The notes under the pieces were generated by a model. That model had not been told where the DNA came from, ran no database searches, and was given only the letters and a program-made list of their open reading frames with translations. 64,000 nucleotides of DNA from Mycobacterium sp. 852014-52450_SCH5900713 (lineage in GTDB: Bacteria > Actinomycetota > Actinomycetes > Mycobacteriales > Mycobacteriaceae): the NCBI RefSeq assembly GCF_001667075.1, contig NZ_LZIL01000031.1:1-64000 (forward strand), written 5' to 3'. This document shows, one piece after another, positions 25,501 to 34,875 of the stretch (its first letter is position 1; each line of letters opens with the position of its first letter). The translations under genes were made by a program, and so were the position numbers.

Positions 25501-28500
25501 GCTCCCGAATCGCAGCGAAAATCTCGGCCTGCTTGACCGTGTCCACCCCAAGATCGGCCTCCAAATCCAAGTCCAGATCCAACAATTCACGCGGATAGCC
25601 GGTCAACTCCGCCACCGTGCCCACCACCACATCGATGACCTCGTCCCCCGCGGGCACCGCCGCCGACAGCACGGCCGGTTCCGGCGCCGACAGCACGGCC
25701 GGTTCCTGCGCCGGGGCGGGCACCTCGGCGGCTACCGGAACCCGCGGGGCCGGCACCGGCGCTCCGGTGTCCACGATCCGCAGCCGGTGCTGCACGATCT
25801 CCAGGTCGGCATCGGGCCTGCCCGACACCTGCGCGAGCCAGCGCCGCCAGGCGGTGCGGTCGATGATCCGGTACTCGTAACCGAGTTCGTCCGGGGGCCG
25901 GTGACGGCCGTCGGGAACCGGGGTCCAGCGCAGTAGCGTCATCGCGATCTGTGAACCGAACCCGGCGCCCAACCGGAGCGCGTATTGCACCGGATAGCTT
26001 CCGCCCACCGACAGGTTCAGCCGGCCCAGCTCCGGGTCGGGTTCCTTGAAGTTCGGGACGGGGGGAACCAGCCCGGTCTCCAGCGACTTGATCGCCACGA
26101 TGTCCTCGATGCCGGCGCCCATCGCGTGCCCGGTGAAGCCCTTGGTGTTGGTGATGACCACGGCGTCTGCGTCAGACCCGAAAACCCTTCGCAGGGCATT
26201 GATTTCGGCCGCGGCGCTGCCCCCGCGGGCCGGCGTGTATGTCTCGTGTGAGACGAACACGGTGTTCGGCGCGATGGCGTGGCGGTCCACGCCGCGAGCT
26301 TCGGCCTGGGCAACCAGGTGTTCCATGACGCCGCCGATGTGCTCGACGTCGAGCCTGGTGCCATGGAAGGCGCTGTTGGCGGTGACGGTGCCGAGGACCT
26401 CGCAGATGGGTTGCAGCCCGCGTTCGGCGGCGGACTCGGCGGACTCCACCACGAAGGCGGCCGCGCCCATGCCGAGAATCATGCCGTGCCGCCGCCGGTC
26501 GAACGGAGTGGCGGCCTCCTCGACGATGTCGTCGGTGGCGGCGGCGCCGGACGCCAGGAAGCCGGACCCCAGCCAGGGCAGCAGGGCGTCGGAGCTGGCG
26601 TCGTCGGCGGAGACGACGATCACCCGGCGGCAGCGGCCGACCCGGATCCAGTCCTCGGCGAGCGAGGTCGCCTGCGTGGTGCTCGCGCATGCGGCATTGA
26701 CCTGCGTGTTGGGCCCGCGCGCGCCGATGATCTCGGCGAATTGTGAATGGCCCATCGCCAGGCAGCGGAAGATGAACCGGCGGTCGAACCGGTACGGGTT
26801 GGACTCGCACGCGTGACGCAGCTCGTGGATGCGCCGGTCGACCTCCGTCACGGCCGGTTCGTCGCCGCTCATCCGGGCGCGCACCGCCTCCAGTGCGAGG
26901 AGATGCTCCCGGTTGCTCCGGTCGACGTAGTAGTGCTCGAGGTCGCGGGCGAAGTTGTCGTAACCCGGGAACGCGGAGGCGAAGATGACGCCGGTGTCGT
27001 CGCGCATCGAGTCGGGCAGCCCCCACCGGTCGGGCAGCTGGGTGCCCAGCGTCGTGGTCTTGTAGTGCATGACCAGCGGGATTCCGGCGTCGCGCAGCGC
27101 GTCGAAGCCCGCCCCGATCGCCAGCTTGGTGGTCGAGTCCAGCGCGGCATCGCGGGCGGTGTCGACCGCGAACTCGGCGACCACGTCCAGCGGTGCGCTG
27201 CGCCCGGCCAGTTTGATGACGTCGGCCTCGTTGTCGATCGTCTCGAACGTGGGGTCGCCCGATTCCCGCTTGACCAGGCGGGTGATGTGCCGGTCGAGCA
27301 TCGACCGGCGGAGCCGGTGCGGGATGGTGTCGATGAACTGTTGACCGTCGAGGATCCGGGCGACGTTTTCGTCGTCGAAAACGCGCTCGACACCGGGCAG
27401 CCCAAGCGCCGCACCGGTGATCACCACCGGTGCTTCGCTGATCATCGCGGATCTCCCATCCGGCATTGCGGCTTGCGGGGCGCTCGCCACGGCGGCGGTG
27501 GCCGTACCCGCCGCGGCAGGCGAGCCGAATCCCAGCCCGGCGGCATACAGCCCGCACAGCGCCCGGTTGAACGAGGCGACATCGCCGGTTTTCGGGTGAT
27601 TGGTGAAGAGCGCCAACACATCGTCACCGAGCACGTCTTCGACGAAGCCGTGCAGCGCCTTCTTCGGGCCAACCTCGACGAAGACGCGGGCGCCCGCGTC
27701 GTACAACGTGCGCAGTCCGTCGACGAACCGCACCGGCGAGGCCACCTGACGGGAGAGCAGGTCCAGCACGGTGTCGAGGTCGGCGTCCGCCGGATAGAAG
27801 TCACCGGTCACGTTGGACACCACCGGCAGCCGGGGCGCGCTCATGCCGAGCCGGCGCAGGGCGGTCTTCAGTGGTTCGCTGACCGGCGCGACGATCGCGG
27901 TGTGGAACGCGTGGCTGACCGGGAGGCGGGAGGCGCTCATGCCGGCGGCCTGCAGTGCGGCGACGGCACGCTCGACGGCGTCGGTGGCGCCGCCGATGAC
28001 AGCCTGATTGGTGCTGTTGATGTTGGCGACGACGACGTAGCCGTCGGTGGCCCCGACGATCCGCTCGATCTCGGACAGCGGACCGGTCACGGCCGCCATC
28101 GCACCGTTGTCGGGACCGGGCAGGTCGGCCATCGCCCGGCCGCGGACGCTGGCGGCTTCCAGGGCGGCGTCCAGCGACAGCGCGTCGGCGGCCATCAAGG
28201 CGCCGTATTCGCCCAGGCTGTGGCCGATCACCATGTCCGGCCGCACGCCGTAGGCATCGAGCAGCCGGGCCAGGGCGAGATCCGTGGCCAGGACGGCCGG
28301 CTGGGTGATCTCGGTTTGCATGAGTTGCTGCGAGAGCCGTTGCGCAACAGCCTCATCGGTGCTGTCGGTGAAGATGTAGTCGGTGAGCGGCTTGTCCAGC
28401 AGATGTCTGGTGACGCGGTCGGCTTCGTCGAACATCGCTTGGACGATCGGCTCCCGGGCGCGCAGGTCGGAAAGCATGTTGACGTATTGCGAGCCCTGAC

Positions 28501-30322
28501 CGGTATAGAGGAACGCGACCTTGCCCGGTGCGCCGCGGCCGGCGAAGACGCCCTGCACCCGCAGCATCCGCCACACGGCCGGGTCACCGTGCCGCAGCGC
28601 GCCGGCTGCCTTCGTCGCCTTGGTGGCGAGGTCGGCCGCGTCGGCATAGTCGATGGCAACCCGAACGGGCGCGCTCGCCAGGGTGGGGTCCGGTGGGGCC
28701 ACCGCGGGGGCCTGGCCGGCCGACGCCCGTGCGGCAAGCCGGTCCAGCTGTGCGGCGACGTCGGAGTCATCCGCGCCGCCGACCACCGCCGCGCCCCGCA
28801 GCGGGGCCTTCGCCGCGACGGGTGCGTCCGTCGCCGGCGCGGAGCGCTGCTCGATGGTCGCGCCCGGGTAGGAGCGGGCCTCCCCCGGCGGGCGATGCCG
28901 ACCGGGCACATACTCCTCGAGCACGGCATGGAAATTGGTGCCGCCGAACCCGAAAGAGCTGACCCCGGCGCACCGCACCCCGTTGTCCGGTGCCGGCCAT
29001 TCGCTCAGTTCGGTGTTGACCCGGAACGGGATGTCATTCCAGTCCACGTTGGGGTTCGGCTGCTCGAAATGCAGGCTGGGCACCAGCACCTTGTCGTGCA
29101 GGCTGAGCACCGTCTTGAACAGGCCGGCGGCACCGGCCGCGCCCTTGAGGTGGCCGATGTTGGACTTGACCGAGCCCAGCGCGATCGAACCGGGCTGCGC
29201 GCCGGCCTTACCGAAAACGTCTGCGAGGCTGGCCAGTTCGGTGGCGTCACCCACCCGGGTGGACGTCCCGTGTGCCTCGACGCAGGTTGCCGCCGCCGGA
29301 TCGAGGCCGGACACCGCCCAGGCGCGCTCCACCGCGAGCCGCTGGCCCACCGGATTGGGCGCGGTGATGCCCTTGCCACGACCGTCACTGGAGCCGGCGA
29401 TGCCGAGCAGCACCGCGTAGATCCGGTCGCCGTCGCGTTCCGCGTCGGACAACCGCTTGAGGACGAACAGCGCTGCGCCCTCACCCATTACGAAGCCGTC
29501 GGCGCCCGCGTCGAATGGGCGGGTGCCGGTCGCCGACAGCGCACCGATCTTGCAGAACTTCACGAACCCCGCCGGGTCCATGTTGCGGTCGAGGCCGCCG
29601 GTCACGGCGGCATCGAAGTCGCCGGCCTGCAATCCCCGCACGGCGGCCGACATGGCGGCCAGTCCCGAGGCGCAAGCCGCGTCGGTGGTGAAGTTGGGGC
29701 CGCGGAAGTTGAACAGGTTCGCCACCCGGCCCGCTGCCACGTTCGCGAGCTCGCCGGGCATGGTGTCCTCGGTGATTTCGGAGATTCCACCCAGGAACGA
29801 GGCCCGGGTCTCGGCGAGCACGGCGTCGCGCACCGGTTCCGGCAGCGCCGCGAATGACGGTGCGGTGCATAACTTTTGAATCATCGCCGGAAACTGGATC
29901 CGCAGGTTGGTCCGGTGCTGCTTGTCGCCGCCGATGGCGCTGCCGATGATGACCGCCACTCGTTCGGGGTCCACCGTCCAGTCGGGCCACCCGGCTTCGA
30001 GCAGGGCGGAACGGGCGGCCGCCACCACCCACTTCTGACCGTCGTCCATCTGCGCGCTGACCGCCGGTGGGATGGGTAGCCGCCACGCCAGCGGCTCCCA
30101 CGTGAAGTCGCGGACCCACCCACCGATTCGGGAGTAGGTCTTGTCGGGCGCGTGGGGGTCGGGGTCGTAGTAAAGCTCCGGATCCCAGCGCTCGGGCGGC
30201 ACGTCGCTGATGCTGTAGCGGCCGGCCTTGATGTTGGCCCAGAAGGTGGCGGCGTCGGGCGCGTCGGGCATGATCGCGCTGACGCCGACCACTGCGATCG
30301 GCTCCTGTTGCGTGGTCGTCAT
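22577..30322 (-). CDS. Type I PKS, PUFA-synthase-like (KS-AT-KS-ACP-ACP-KR-DH)
   Basis: This is a 2581-residue megasynthase. Domains read in order: KS1 to about 470 (active Cys217 in DAACASG, of the PfaA kind); AT about 595-905 (Ser702 in GHSLGE, SHAFH suggesting malonyl use); KS2 about 955-1500, divergent but with Cys1212 in NAACAST; two carrier domains; KR about 1790-2250 (Tyr2186 in TDYSAAND; nucleotide loop TGAAGSIV); and a double-hotdog DH about 2260-2560 (His2322 in [12 protein letters not shown], with Glu where the second half usually has Asp). Both carriers read GVDTVKQ, with Thr1595 and Thr1698 where phosphopantetheine Ser is expected. There is no ER or thioesterase. The start overlaps the acyl-CoA dehydrogenase stop in an ATGA. 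The product is probably a partly reduced, possibly unsaturated acyl chain; this is inference. Confidence 0.93.
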   Translation of the reverse strand: MTTTQQEPIAVVGVSAIMPDAPDAATFWANIKAGRYSISDVPPERWDPELYYDPDPHAPDKTYSRIGGWVRDFTWEPLAWRLPIPPAVSAQMDDGQKWVVAAARSALLEAGWPDWTVDPERVAVIIGSAIGGDKQHRTNLRIQFPAMIQKLCTAPSFAALPEPVRDAVLAETRASFLGGISEITEDTMPGELANVAAGRVANLFNFRGPNFTTDAACASGLAAMSAAVRGLQAGDFDAAVTGGLDRNMDPAGFVKFCKIGALSATGTRPFDAGADGFVMGEGAALFVLKRLSDAERDGDRIYAVLLGIAGSSDGRGKGITAPNPVGQRLAVERAWAVSGLDPAAATCVEAHGTSTRVGDATELASLADVFGKAGAQPGSIALGSVKSNIGHLKGAAGAAGLFKTVLSLHDKVLVPSLHFEQPNPNVDWNDIPFRVNTELSEWPAPDNGVRCAGVSSFGFGGTNFHAVLEEYVPGRHRPPGEARSYPGATIEQRSAPATDAPVAAKAPLRGAAVVGGADDSDVAAQLDRLAARASAGQAPAVAPPDPTLASAPVRVAIDYADAADLATKATKAAGALRHGDPAVWRMLRVQGVFAGRGAPGKVAFLYTGQGSQYVNMLSDLRAREPIVQAMFDEADRVTRHLLDKPLTDYIFTDSTDEAVAQRLSQQLMQTEITQPAVLATDLALARLLDAYGVRPDMVIGHSLGEYGALMAADALSLDAALEAASVRGRAMADLPGPDNGAMAAVTGPLSEIERIVGATDGYVVVANINSTNQAVIGGATDAVERAVAALQAAGMSASRLPVSHAFHTAIVAPVSEPLKTALRRLGMSAPRLPVVSNVTGDFYPADADLDTVLDLLSRQVASPVRFVDGLRTLYDAGARVFVEVGPKKALHGFVEDVLGDDVLALFTNHPKTGDVASFNRALCGLYAAGLGFGSPAAAGTATAAVASAPQAAMPDGRSAMISEAPVVITGAALGLPGVERVFDDENVARILDGQQFIDTIPHRLRRSMLDRHITRLVKRESGDPTFETIDNEADVIKLAGRSAPLDVVAEFAVDTARDAALDSTTKLAIGAGFDALRDAGIPLVMHYKTTTLGTQLPDRWGLPDSMRDDTGVIFASAFPGYDNFARDLEHYYVDRSNREHLLALEAVRARMSGDEPAVTEVDRRIHELRHACESNPYRFDRRFIFRCLAMGHSQFAEIIGARGPNTQVNAACASTTQATSLAEDWIRVGRCRRVIVVSADDASSDALLPWLGSGFLASGAAATDDIVEEAATPFDRRRHGMILGMGAAAFVVESAESAAERGLQPICEVLGTVTANSAFHGTRLDVEHIGGVMEHLVAQAEARGVDRHAIAPNTVFVSHETYTPARGGSAAAEINALRRVFGSDADAVVITNTKGFTGHAMGAGIEDIVAIKSLETGLVPPVPNFKEPDPELGRLNLSVGGSYPVQYALRLGAGFGSQIAMTLLRWTPVPDGRHRPPDELGYEYRIIDRTAWRRWLAQVSGRPDADLEIVQHRLRIVDTGAPVPAPRVPVAAEVPAPAQEPAVLSAPEPAVLSAAVPAGDEVIDVVVGTVAELTGYPRELLDLDLDLEADLGVDTVKQAEIFAAIREHYGVARDENLKLRDFPTLNHVIAWIRDKAGVAAPPAEASAPAPAPVAAAPAVPAGDDVIDVVVGTVAELTGYPRELLDLDLDLEADLGVDTVKQAEIFAAIRGHYGVARDENLKLRDFPTLNHVIAWIRDKAEAQAHPKAPAEAAQAAQSAVAVPPTIEGDVAATDRITRRVPVPALRPELAACVPTGVTLGKGTRVAVMGDEGGVADALTARLTRLGVDVVALRPDDDVSAVLSDEVDGVYWLAALDDEGPLERLDLAGWREALRRRVRNLYTTMRHLYERSPFLVVATRLGGYHGYDATGATCPLGGAVTGFAKAYRRERPEALVKAVDFPVNRKTAALADALIDETLRDPGCVEVGHADGRRWGVGLAERPFSAEASEPLGPDPVFLVTGAAGSIVSAITADLAAAWRGTFHLLDLTPEPDPADPDLRRYTEDRDGLKVELADRMRARGERPTPVLIERELARLERLQAALAAIRAVEAAGGSARYHSVDLTDAAAVDEVMAQVREASGRVDVLLHAAGVEVSHGLPDKEPAEFDLVLGVKGDGLFNVLHADLPLGAVVAFSSVAGRFGNMGQTDYSAANDLQCKILSNLRRTRPEVRTLAIDWTAWGGIGMATRGSIPKIMAAAGVEMLPPEAGVAWIRRELGAGLTDGEVVVAGALGGLTAEPHDTGGVNPASLTPDGPMIGEVVRASVHDGLVLHTTLDPATRPFLDHHRIEGTPVLPGVMGMETFAEAARLLAPDLHVAAIENVDFRAPLKFYRDEPRTLTVTALVRPDGDDLVAECRLSAERTLPGSDQPQRTVHFTGSVRLTAEPATLADGGAAGGGEVPALSPEQVYRLYFHGPAYRVVGSAWRCDDGAAARFAAELPPQTGEPVLIGPRLVELCFQTVGLFEAGTEGVLALPLHVDALHLNGTPTEGAGLVATARPDGRGGFVCTVRDDEGRPVLRLDGYRTVPLPQPPPADVVAPIRAVMRG
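25110..25339 (-). repeat. Second copy of tandem carrier-domain DNA repeat
   Basis: This 230-bp stretch encodes most of the second carrier domain of the PKS. It matches the stretch at 25419-25648 with an offset of exactly 309 bp (103 codons) and about five mismatches, roughly 98 percent identity. Flanking linkers differ. The arrangement points to recent duplication or ongoing gene conversion between the two carriers. Confidence 0.9.
25419..25648 (-). repeat. First copy of tandem carrier-domain DNA repeat
   Basis: This copy encodes the first carrier domain of the PKS, including Thr1595 in the GVDTVKQ motif. It pairs with 25110-25339. Between the copies lies an Ala/Pro-rich linker of about 26 codons, typical of tandem carrier domains in polyunsaturated fatty-acid synthases. 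Confidence 0.9.
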
Positions 30323-31980
30323 GATGATCCGGCCTCTCTTCGATACAGCGCGTCCCCCACCCGGTCCATGTCATCCAGCAGGCCGGCCTGGGCGGCCCGC
30401 ACCCGGTCGAGCGGCAGCGCGACGGCGAGGTCGGACCCGGTCCCGGCGCCGGTCACCCACCGTGAGCCCTCCTCGGCGACCTTCAGCGCCGCGTCGCGCG
30501 CGAAAACCCGGCTGATGGCGGCCAGCGCGGCCGCGTCGAAGCGGGTGTCCGATTTCTCCGGCAACGCACCGGTTGCCGCCGCGGCGGCGCGGCGGGCCAG
30601 TGCGCCCGCGCACTCGGCGTAGCTGATCAGTTCGCCCAGCCGCAACAACACGTGCTGGCTGCGCGTTAGCCGGCCGACGCGGCACGATTCCAGCACGGCG
30701 GCAAGGCATTCCAGCGCCAGCGCCGCCGTGGGCCCGCCACATTCACCGGGGACATCGTCAAGTGCGCGAGCCGCGTCGCGGTAATAGGCGCCGGACGTCT
30801 TGAGGTGCTGCTGCCAGCGGCCGCGCGCGATCGTCATCTCCATGATCTCCGAGGTGCCCTCGTAGATCGTGGTGATCCGGACGTCGCGCTTGATCTTCTC
30901 CACCAGGTACGGACGGGTGTAGCCGTATCCGCCGTGTGCCTGGATCGCGGCCTCGGCGGCCGCGTTACCGGCCTCGGTGGCCAGGTATTTGGCGATCGCG
31001 CCCTCGGTGTTGAGCGCGCCGCCGGCGCCCTCGCCGCTGTCGATCCGGGTCGCGGTTTCCTCGATGAACGCGCGTGCCGCCTCCAGCCGCACCGCATGCG
31101 GCACGATCAGCTTGTGGGTAAAGCCTTGCTTGTTCGAGAGCGGCGCGCCGCCCTGCACCCGCTCGGTGGAGTAGGTGATCGCCCGGTCCAGGGCCGACCA
31201 GCCGCCACCGAGCCCGAATGCGGCGACCATCACCCGCGTGTAGCCGAAAACCTGTTGGGCCTGGGCAAGTCCGTGGCCCTCCTCCCGGCCCACCAAGTGC
31301 TCCGCCGGGACCAGCACGTCATCGAGGAATAGCGCTGCGGTGTCGGACAACCGGATGCCGTGCTTGTCCTCCGGGGGCGCCGACGAGAAGCCGGGGGTGC
31401 CCTTCTCCACGACGAACCAGGACGGTCCGCCCGGCGCCAGGGCCAGGACGGAGTAGGCATCCGCGATGGAGCCGTTGCTGATCCACTGTTTGCGCCCGTT
31501 GAGCCGGTAGCCGGTCACCTGACCGTCGGTTTCCACCGGTGTGGCGGTGGTGTTCATCGCGGCCAGGTCGCTTCCCGCCTCGGGTTCCGTTGCGGCGTAA
31601 GCGAATAGAATGCCCCGTTCGGCGATGCGCCCCAGCCACTCCTTGCGCTGCTGCGCGGTCGCGCCGACGACGATCGGGTCGCTGCCGAGGAACGTGGCCA
31701 GCACGGCGGTGGCTACGCCGATGTCGAACCGGGCGAGTCGTTCGCAGACACGGTAGGAGTCGAACGCCCCGCCGCCGAATCCGCCGTACTCCTCCGGGAT
31801 GAAGACCAGCTGCACGCCGAGGTCTTCACCGCACATCGCGCGAACGGTTTCCTCCGGGCAGACGTCGTCGTGGTCGAGGTCCAACCGGCGAGCGTCCGGC
31901 AGGGCCTCGGCGAGAAAATCATCGAGTGAGGCCAGCATCATTTCGAGGCTGTCGCGGTCCAGGCCGACGTCGGTGGTCAT
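30319..31980 (-). CDS. Acyl-CoA dehydrogenase with C-terminal extension (FadE-like)
   Basis: This 553-residue flavoprotein has the ACAD core: [15 protein letters not shown] at the FAD site, [14 protein letters not shown], and catalytic Glu in [12 protein letters not shown]. An extra helical C-terminal domain of about 150 residues follows, longer than typical FadE proteins of about 390. It would introduce a 2,3-double bond into an acyl-CoA or acyl-carrier substrate. The ATG at 31980 is chosen over longer in-frame forms because it overlaps the stop of a small leader ORF in an ATGA. Its own stop overlaps the PKS start the same way, so it is the first enzyme of the module A operon. Confidence 0.92.
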   Translation of the reverse strand: MTTDVGLDRDSLEMMLASLDDFLAEALPDARRLDLDHDDVCPEETVRAMCGEDLGVQLVFIPEEYGGFGGGAFDSYRVCERLARFDIGVATAVLATFLGSDPIVVGATAQQRKEWLGRIAERGILFAYAATEPEAGSDLAAMNTTATPVETDGQVTGYRLNGRKQWISNGSIADAYSVLALAPGGPSWFVVEKGTPGFSSAPPEDKHGIRLSDTAALFLDDVLVPAEHLVGREEGHGLAQAQQVFGYTRVMVAAFGLGGGWSALDRAITYSTERVQGGAPLSNKQGFTHKLIVPHAVRLEAARAFIEETATRIDSGEGAGGALNTEGAIAKYLATEAGNAAAEAAIQAHGGYGYTRPYLVEKIKRDVRITTIYEGTSEIMEMTIARGRWQQHLKTSGAYYRDAARALDDVPGECGGPTAALALECLAAVLESCRVGRLTRSQHVLLRLGELISYAECAGALARRAAAAATGALPEKSDTRFDAAALAAISRVFARDAALKVAEEGSRWVTGAGTGSDLAVALPLDRVRAAQAGLLDDMDRVGDALYRREAGSS

Positions 31981-32060
31981 CGCTTTGCCCCCGGCCCCCA
32001 ACTGGCCATGACGATCAAGCGCCACGTGCCAAACGCGGCGGACGACATGGACTTTTCCAT
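31977..32060 (-). CDS. Predicted 27-residue leader ORF coupled to the module A operon
   Basis: The ATG at 32060 is preceded by GGGAGG (32070-32075, minus strand) with 9 nt spacing, the best ribosome-binding site in this intergenic region. The ORF encodes 27 residues starting [20 protein letters not shown] and ends at a TGA that overlaps the dehydrogenase ATG as ATGA. The dehydrogenase itself has only a weak GGGGGC upstream. The arrangement suggests that translation of the leader delivers ribosomes to the operon. No known family is recognised; that it is translated is inference from the signals. Confidence 0.6.
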   Translation of the reverse strand: MEKSMSSAAFGTWRLIVMASWGPGAKR

Positions 32061-32280
32061 TGAAAATGTCCTCCCTGGCAGGCAGTGACTCCCCTCCCAC
32101 CGCTGCTTCTAGTCATTCTTTGACCCTCCGGGTATCGCGGACGAGAGCCGAAAGTCCTATTGCCGCAGGAGACAAGTCCTCGCTGGCCTGCATGAATTCG
32201 TTCTCGGCGGCATCGGTCAAGGTGTGCGTACACTCGGCGGGGTATTTAGTCCGACGGGGGGTTGGCGCGAAAGGGCGTGC
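32061..32280. promoter_or_regulatory. Divergent promoter region, module A leader / amidase
   Basis: This 220-bp stretch separates the leader ORF (minus) from the amidase (plus) and must hold both promoters. I see no convincing -35/-10 pair or extended inverted repeat. In-frame ATGs upstream of the amidase exist, but the sequence between 32224 and 32281 does not look like amidase-family protein. Confidence 0.5.
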
Positions 32281-33723
32281 ATGACCGCCGTTGATGATCA
32301 GGGCCTGGGCTTTGCCGGGGTGGCGCGGCTGGCGCAGCTGGTGCGCGATCGCGAGGTTTCGCCGCGAGAGCTGGTGGAGTTCCACTTGGAGCGGATCGCT
32401 CAACTCGATCCGATTTTAAATGCGTTTCGGGTCGTGCTCGCCGAGCAGGCGCTGGCAGAAGCGGCGCAGGTCGAACGCCGGCTGGCCGCAGGCGAGGTGC
32501 TGCCGCTGGCGGGCGTGCCGATCGCGGTCAAAGACGACACCGATGTGGCGGGAGTGTCGTCGATGTGCGGCACCGCGATCGACACCGGCCCGGTGAGCCG
32601 CGACAGCGCCGCCGTGCGGCGCCTTCGGGAAGCCGGGGCGGTGATCATCGGCAAGACGAATCTGCCCGAGTTCGGCGCCGTCCCGATGTGCGAGTCCCCC
32701 ACCTGGGGTGTTACCCGCAATCCTTGGCACCTGGAACGGACAACCGGAGGTTCCAGCGGCGGTTCGGCGGCGGCAGTGGCGGCCGGCATGGTGCCCGGCG
32801 CGCTGGGCACCGACGGCGGCGGGTCGGTTCGCATCCCGGCCGCGTGCTGCGGAGTGGTGGGCCTGAAGGGTCAGCGCGGGTGGATCAGCACCAAGCAATC
32901 GCCGGAGCGGGCCTACCGATTCCACGGGCTGCATCACATCGGTGCACTGGCCCGCAGTGTGGCCGACGCGGCGCTGCTGCACGACGCGATGGCAGGCCTG
33001 GAGCCCAACGACGAAATCGTCTCTGCGACACCGCCGCCGACACTCATCGAGGCGGTGTCGCGCGAGCCACGGCGCCTGCGGATCGCCATGTCCTTCAAAC
33101 CGGTCATCCCGGTGCCGGTCAGCGACGAAGTGCGCCGACCGGTATTGGAGACCGCCGAGCTGCTGCGCTCGCTCGGCCACGAAGTCGTCGAGCGCGATCC
33201 GGTCTATCCGCCGGCCGCCGTCCTTTCGGTGTTCGCGCTGATGATGCACGGCCTCGCCGATGAAATCGAGCGGCTGCCCACACCCGAGCTGTTGGAGCGG
33301 CGGATTCAGGCCGAGGGACGTACCGCCCGGCTGATCCCCGACTGGCTGGCGCGCCGCGCGCTGGCCGCCCGCGACCGAATGAGCGAGCGCGGGCTGCGGC
33401 CCGTCGCCGATTTCGACGTGCTCTTGACGCCGGTATTGGGTAAGCCGCCGGTGCCCGTCGGGCACCTCGAGGGGCTGGGACCGACTCGCGCGATGGCGCG
33501 GGTGTTGGGGTTCATGCCATTCACCCCGACGCAGAACTACACCGGGCAACCGGCCATGTCGGTCCCGGTCGGAATCTCGCCGAACGGGCTGCCCGAAGCG
33601 GTCCATCTGGTGGGGCGGCCCAACGATGGGTTGACGCTCATTTCGCTTGCCGCGCAACTGGAGTCGGTGCGCCCGTGGGCACAGCACCGCCCACCGGCTG
33701 CGCGGTATCGCACACCGGCTTAG
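32281..33723 (+). CDS. Amidase signature-family hydrolase
   Basis: The 480-residue protein contains the amidase signature: catalytic Lys in VPIAVKDDTDV, cis-Ser in TTGGSSGGSAAA and nucleophile Ser in GTDGGGSVRIPA. Such enzymes cleave linear amides, aryl-acylamides or N-acyl amino acids, or act as aspartyl/glutamyl-tRNA amidotransferase subunits. It lacks GatB/GatC partners and the longer GatA C-terminus, so a small-molecule amidase is more likely. It lies between the two biosynthetic modules. Hydrolysis of an N-acyl amino acid made by module B is a possible role but is only a guess from position. Confidence 0.9.
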   Translation: MTAVDDQGLGFAGVARLAQLVRDREVSPRELVEFHLERIAQLDPILNAFRVVLAEQALAEAAQVERRLAAGEVLPLAGVPIAVKDDTDVAGVSSMCGTAIDTGPVSRDSAAVRRLREAGAVIIGKTNLPEFGAVPMCESPTWGVTRNPWHLERTTGGSSGGSAAAVAAGMVPGALGTDGGGSVRIPAACCGVVGLKGQRGWISTKQSPERAYRFHGLHHIGALARSVADAALLHDAMAGLEPNDEIVSATPPPTLIEAVSREPRRLRIAMSFKPVIPVPVSDEVRRPVLETAELLRSLGHEVVERDPVYPPAAVLSVFALMMHGLADEIERLPTPELLERRIQAEGRTARLIPDWLARRALAARDRMSERGLRPVADFDVLLTPVLGKPPVPVGHLEGLGPTRAMARVLGFMPFTPTQNYTGQPAMSVPVGISPNGLPEAVHLVGRPNDGLTLISLAAQLESVRPWAQHRPPAARYRTPA

Positions 33724-33962
33724 GGTTGGCTCCCCAAAGATCGTGCGTCGGTGGGCTGCGCGGGCCTTATTTATGTTGCGCTGCATGCGATTTGACCGGC
33801 GGACAATGCGTGGAATTGCATGACGAAAGACGTCTTATTTCGCCGCTAATGAATTCTTAGATACTCCAGAGCCCGGAAGGGACCCGTACCCCGAAACAGG
33901 CGCTAGGCTGACATAATCATCGCCGCATTTATCGCGGTGCTTCCCGTTGAAAGGTTATTCAC
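33724..33962 (+). promoter_or_regulatory. Intergenic region upstream of first hemophore-like gene
   Basis: This 239-bp gene-free region is more AT-rich than its surroundings. A CATAAT hexamer at 33912-33917 is a plausible -10 for the downstream gene, with no clear -35. A GAAAGG ribosome-binding site lies just before the ATG at 33963. Confidence 0.4.
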
Positions 33963-34319
33963 ATGGTCACGTCTTCGTGGACCAGATTGGCAGTCGCGAC
34001 TGGTGGTCTGGCGTTATCCCTCGCCACTGGAGCCGGCATCGCGTCCGCGGATCCCGCTCCCGCTCCCGATCCCGATCTGGAACGGGTCATCAACTCGACC
34101 TGTACGTACGATCAGGCGACGGCGGCGCTCAACACGCAATATCCGGACGATGCCGCGAAATTCAACGGATCACCGATTGCGCAGGGCTTCTTGCATCAGT
34201 TCGTCGATTCGCCGCCCGATCAGCGCCGGCAATTGGCTGCGCAGATCCAGGGCATGCCCGACGCGCAGCCGTACCTCCAAACGATGAAGAACGTCGCGAA
34301 AATCTGCAACAAGTACTGA
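33963..34319 (+). CDS. Secreted hemophore-related small protein
   Basis: The 118-residue protein has a Sec signal peptide ending near residue 29 (GAGIASADP), then a short helical domain with two cysteines (STCTYDQ near the start, AKICNKY at the end) that could form a disulfide. The pattern, with repeated alanine/glutamine helices and DQRRQLAAQI, matches the mycobacterial hemophore-related family of small exported proteins. A heme-binding role is known for Rv0203 and only inferred here. It is followed by a second paralogue 217 bp downstream. Confidence 0.75.
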   Translation: MVTSSWTRLAVATGGLALSLATGAGIASADPAPAPDPDLERVINSTCTYDQATAALNTQYPDDAAKFNGSPIAQGFLHQFVDSPPDQRRQLAAQIQGMPDAQPYLQTMKNVAKICNKY

Positions 34320-34326
34320 GCACCCG

Positions 34327-34364
34327 GGCCCGGGCCGCACCAGGCGCATTGGCCGGCCCGGGCC
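34327..34364 (+). terminator. Candidate hairpin terminator after first hemophore-like gene
   Basis: Two copies of the self-complementary 10-mer GGCCCGGGCC at 34327-34336 and 34355-34364 can pair into a 10-bp GC stem with an 18-nt loop, starting 8 nt after the stop codon. No U-tract follows, which is common for mycobacterial hairpins. Termination is inferred. Confidence 0.45.
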
Positions 34365-34442
34365 AGGTTGGACCAAGGGCCGAAGGGCCTCGGAATTTGG
34401 GCCGATTGGCGGGTTGTCGAACGGCGTGCGCGGGGTGAGGCT

Positions 34443-34464
34443 GTAGTTGTAACGAATCAACTAC
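34443..34464. promoter_or_regulatory. Inverted repeat upstream of second hemophore-like gene
   Basis: GTAGTTG at 34443-34449 and CAACTAC at 34458-34464 are perfect inverted arms around an 8-nt spacer, 72 bp before the ATG at 34537. The size and placement fit an operator for a dimeric repressor; a 5' UTR hairpin is the alternative. Confidence 0.45.
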
Positions 34465-34536
34465 TGACCGAAAGAGGCGAGCTCCTTCAGATGTCGCCGA
34501 GACCGGCATCGACGCCTCAGTAAAGGGGGGTAAACA

Positions 34537-34875
34537 ATGATCACTCCGTCGTTGGCCAAATTGGCCGTCGTACTTTGTGGACTGGCATTGCCGTTCACCA
34601 ATGGAATCGGAGTCGCATCCGCCGACCCCGACATCACTCCGGCCGTCAACAGCCCGTGCAACTACCAGCAGGTGGTGGCGGCGCTGAATGCGGAGTTCCC
34701 GGGTCCCGCGGCGCAATTCAACGCTTCCCCGGAGGCCCAGGCCTGGTTGCACGATCTCGTCGCTGCGCCGCGGCCCAAGCGCCGGCAGTTGCTGCAGGAC
34801 ATGGGAAACAACCCCGACGCCGCCCCGTTCCACGGCATTGTCGTGCCGTTGGCCAACTCCTGCGGCAACTACTAG
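34537..34875 (+). CDS. Secreted hemophore-related small protein, second copy
   Basis: The 112-residue protein is paralogous to the one at 33963. It has a signal peptide ending near GVASADP, NSPCNYQQVVAALNAEFPG as the first Cys segment, a PKRRQLLQDM helix and a C-terminal SCGNY. A strong GGGGGG site precedes the ATG by a few bases. It has its own inverted repeat upstream, so it may be regulated separately from the first copy. Its TAG stop shares the tetranucleotide CTAG with the stop of the convergent FAD oxidase gene. Confidence 0.75.
   Translation: MITPSLAKLAVVLCGLALPFTNGIGVASADPDITPAVNSPCNYQQVVAALNAEFPGPAAQFNASPEAQAWLHDLVAAPRPKRRQLLQDMGNNPDAAPFHGIVVPLANSCGNY

Noticed and set aside
25850-27480. 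Second KS of the PUFA-like PKS as a chain-length-factor domain
   Set aside because: The catalytic Cys1212 is present in an NAACAST motif, so it is a ketosynthase rather than a Cys-less decoy.
26747-29857. 1036-codon open frame on the plus strand opposite the PUFA-like PKS
   Set aside because: It is the antisense shadow of a strongly conserved gene in GC-rich DNA; its Arg/Gly/His-rich composition shows no domain.
32113-32403. 96-codon minus-strand ORF across the amidase start
   Set aside because: It overlaps the conserved amidase N-terminus, has no good ribosome-binding site, and its sequence resembles no family.
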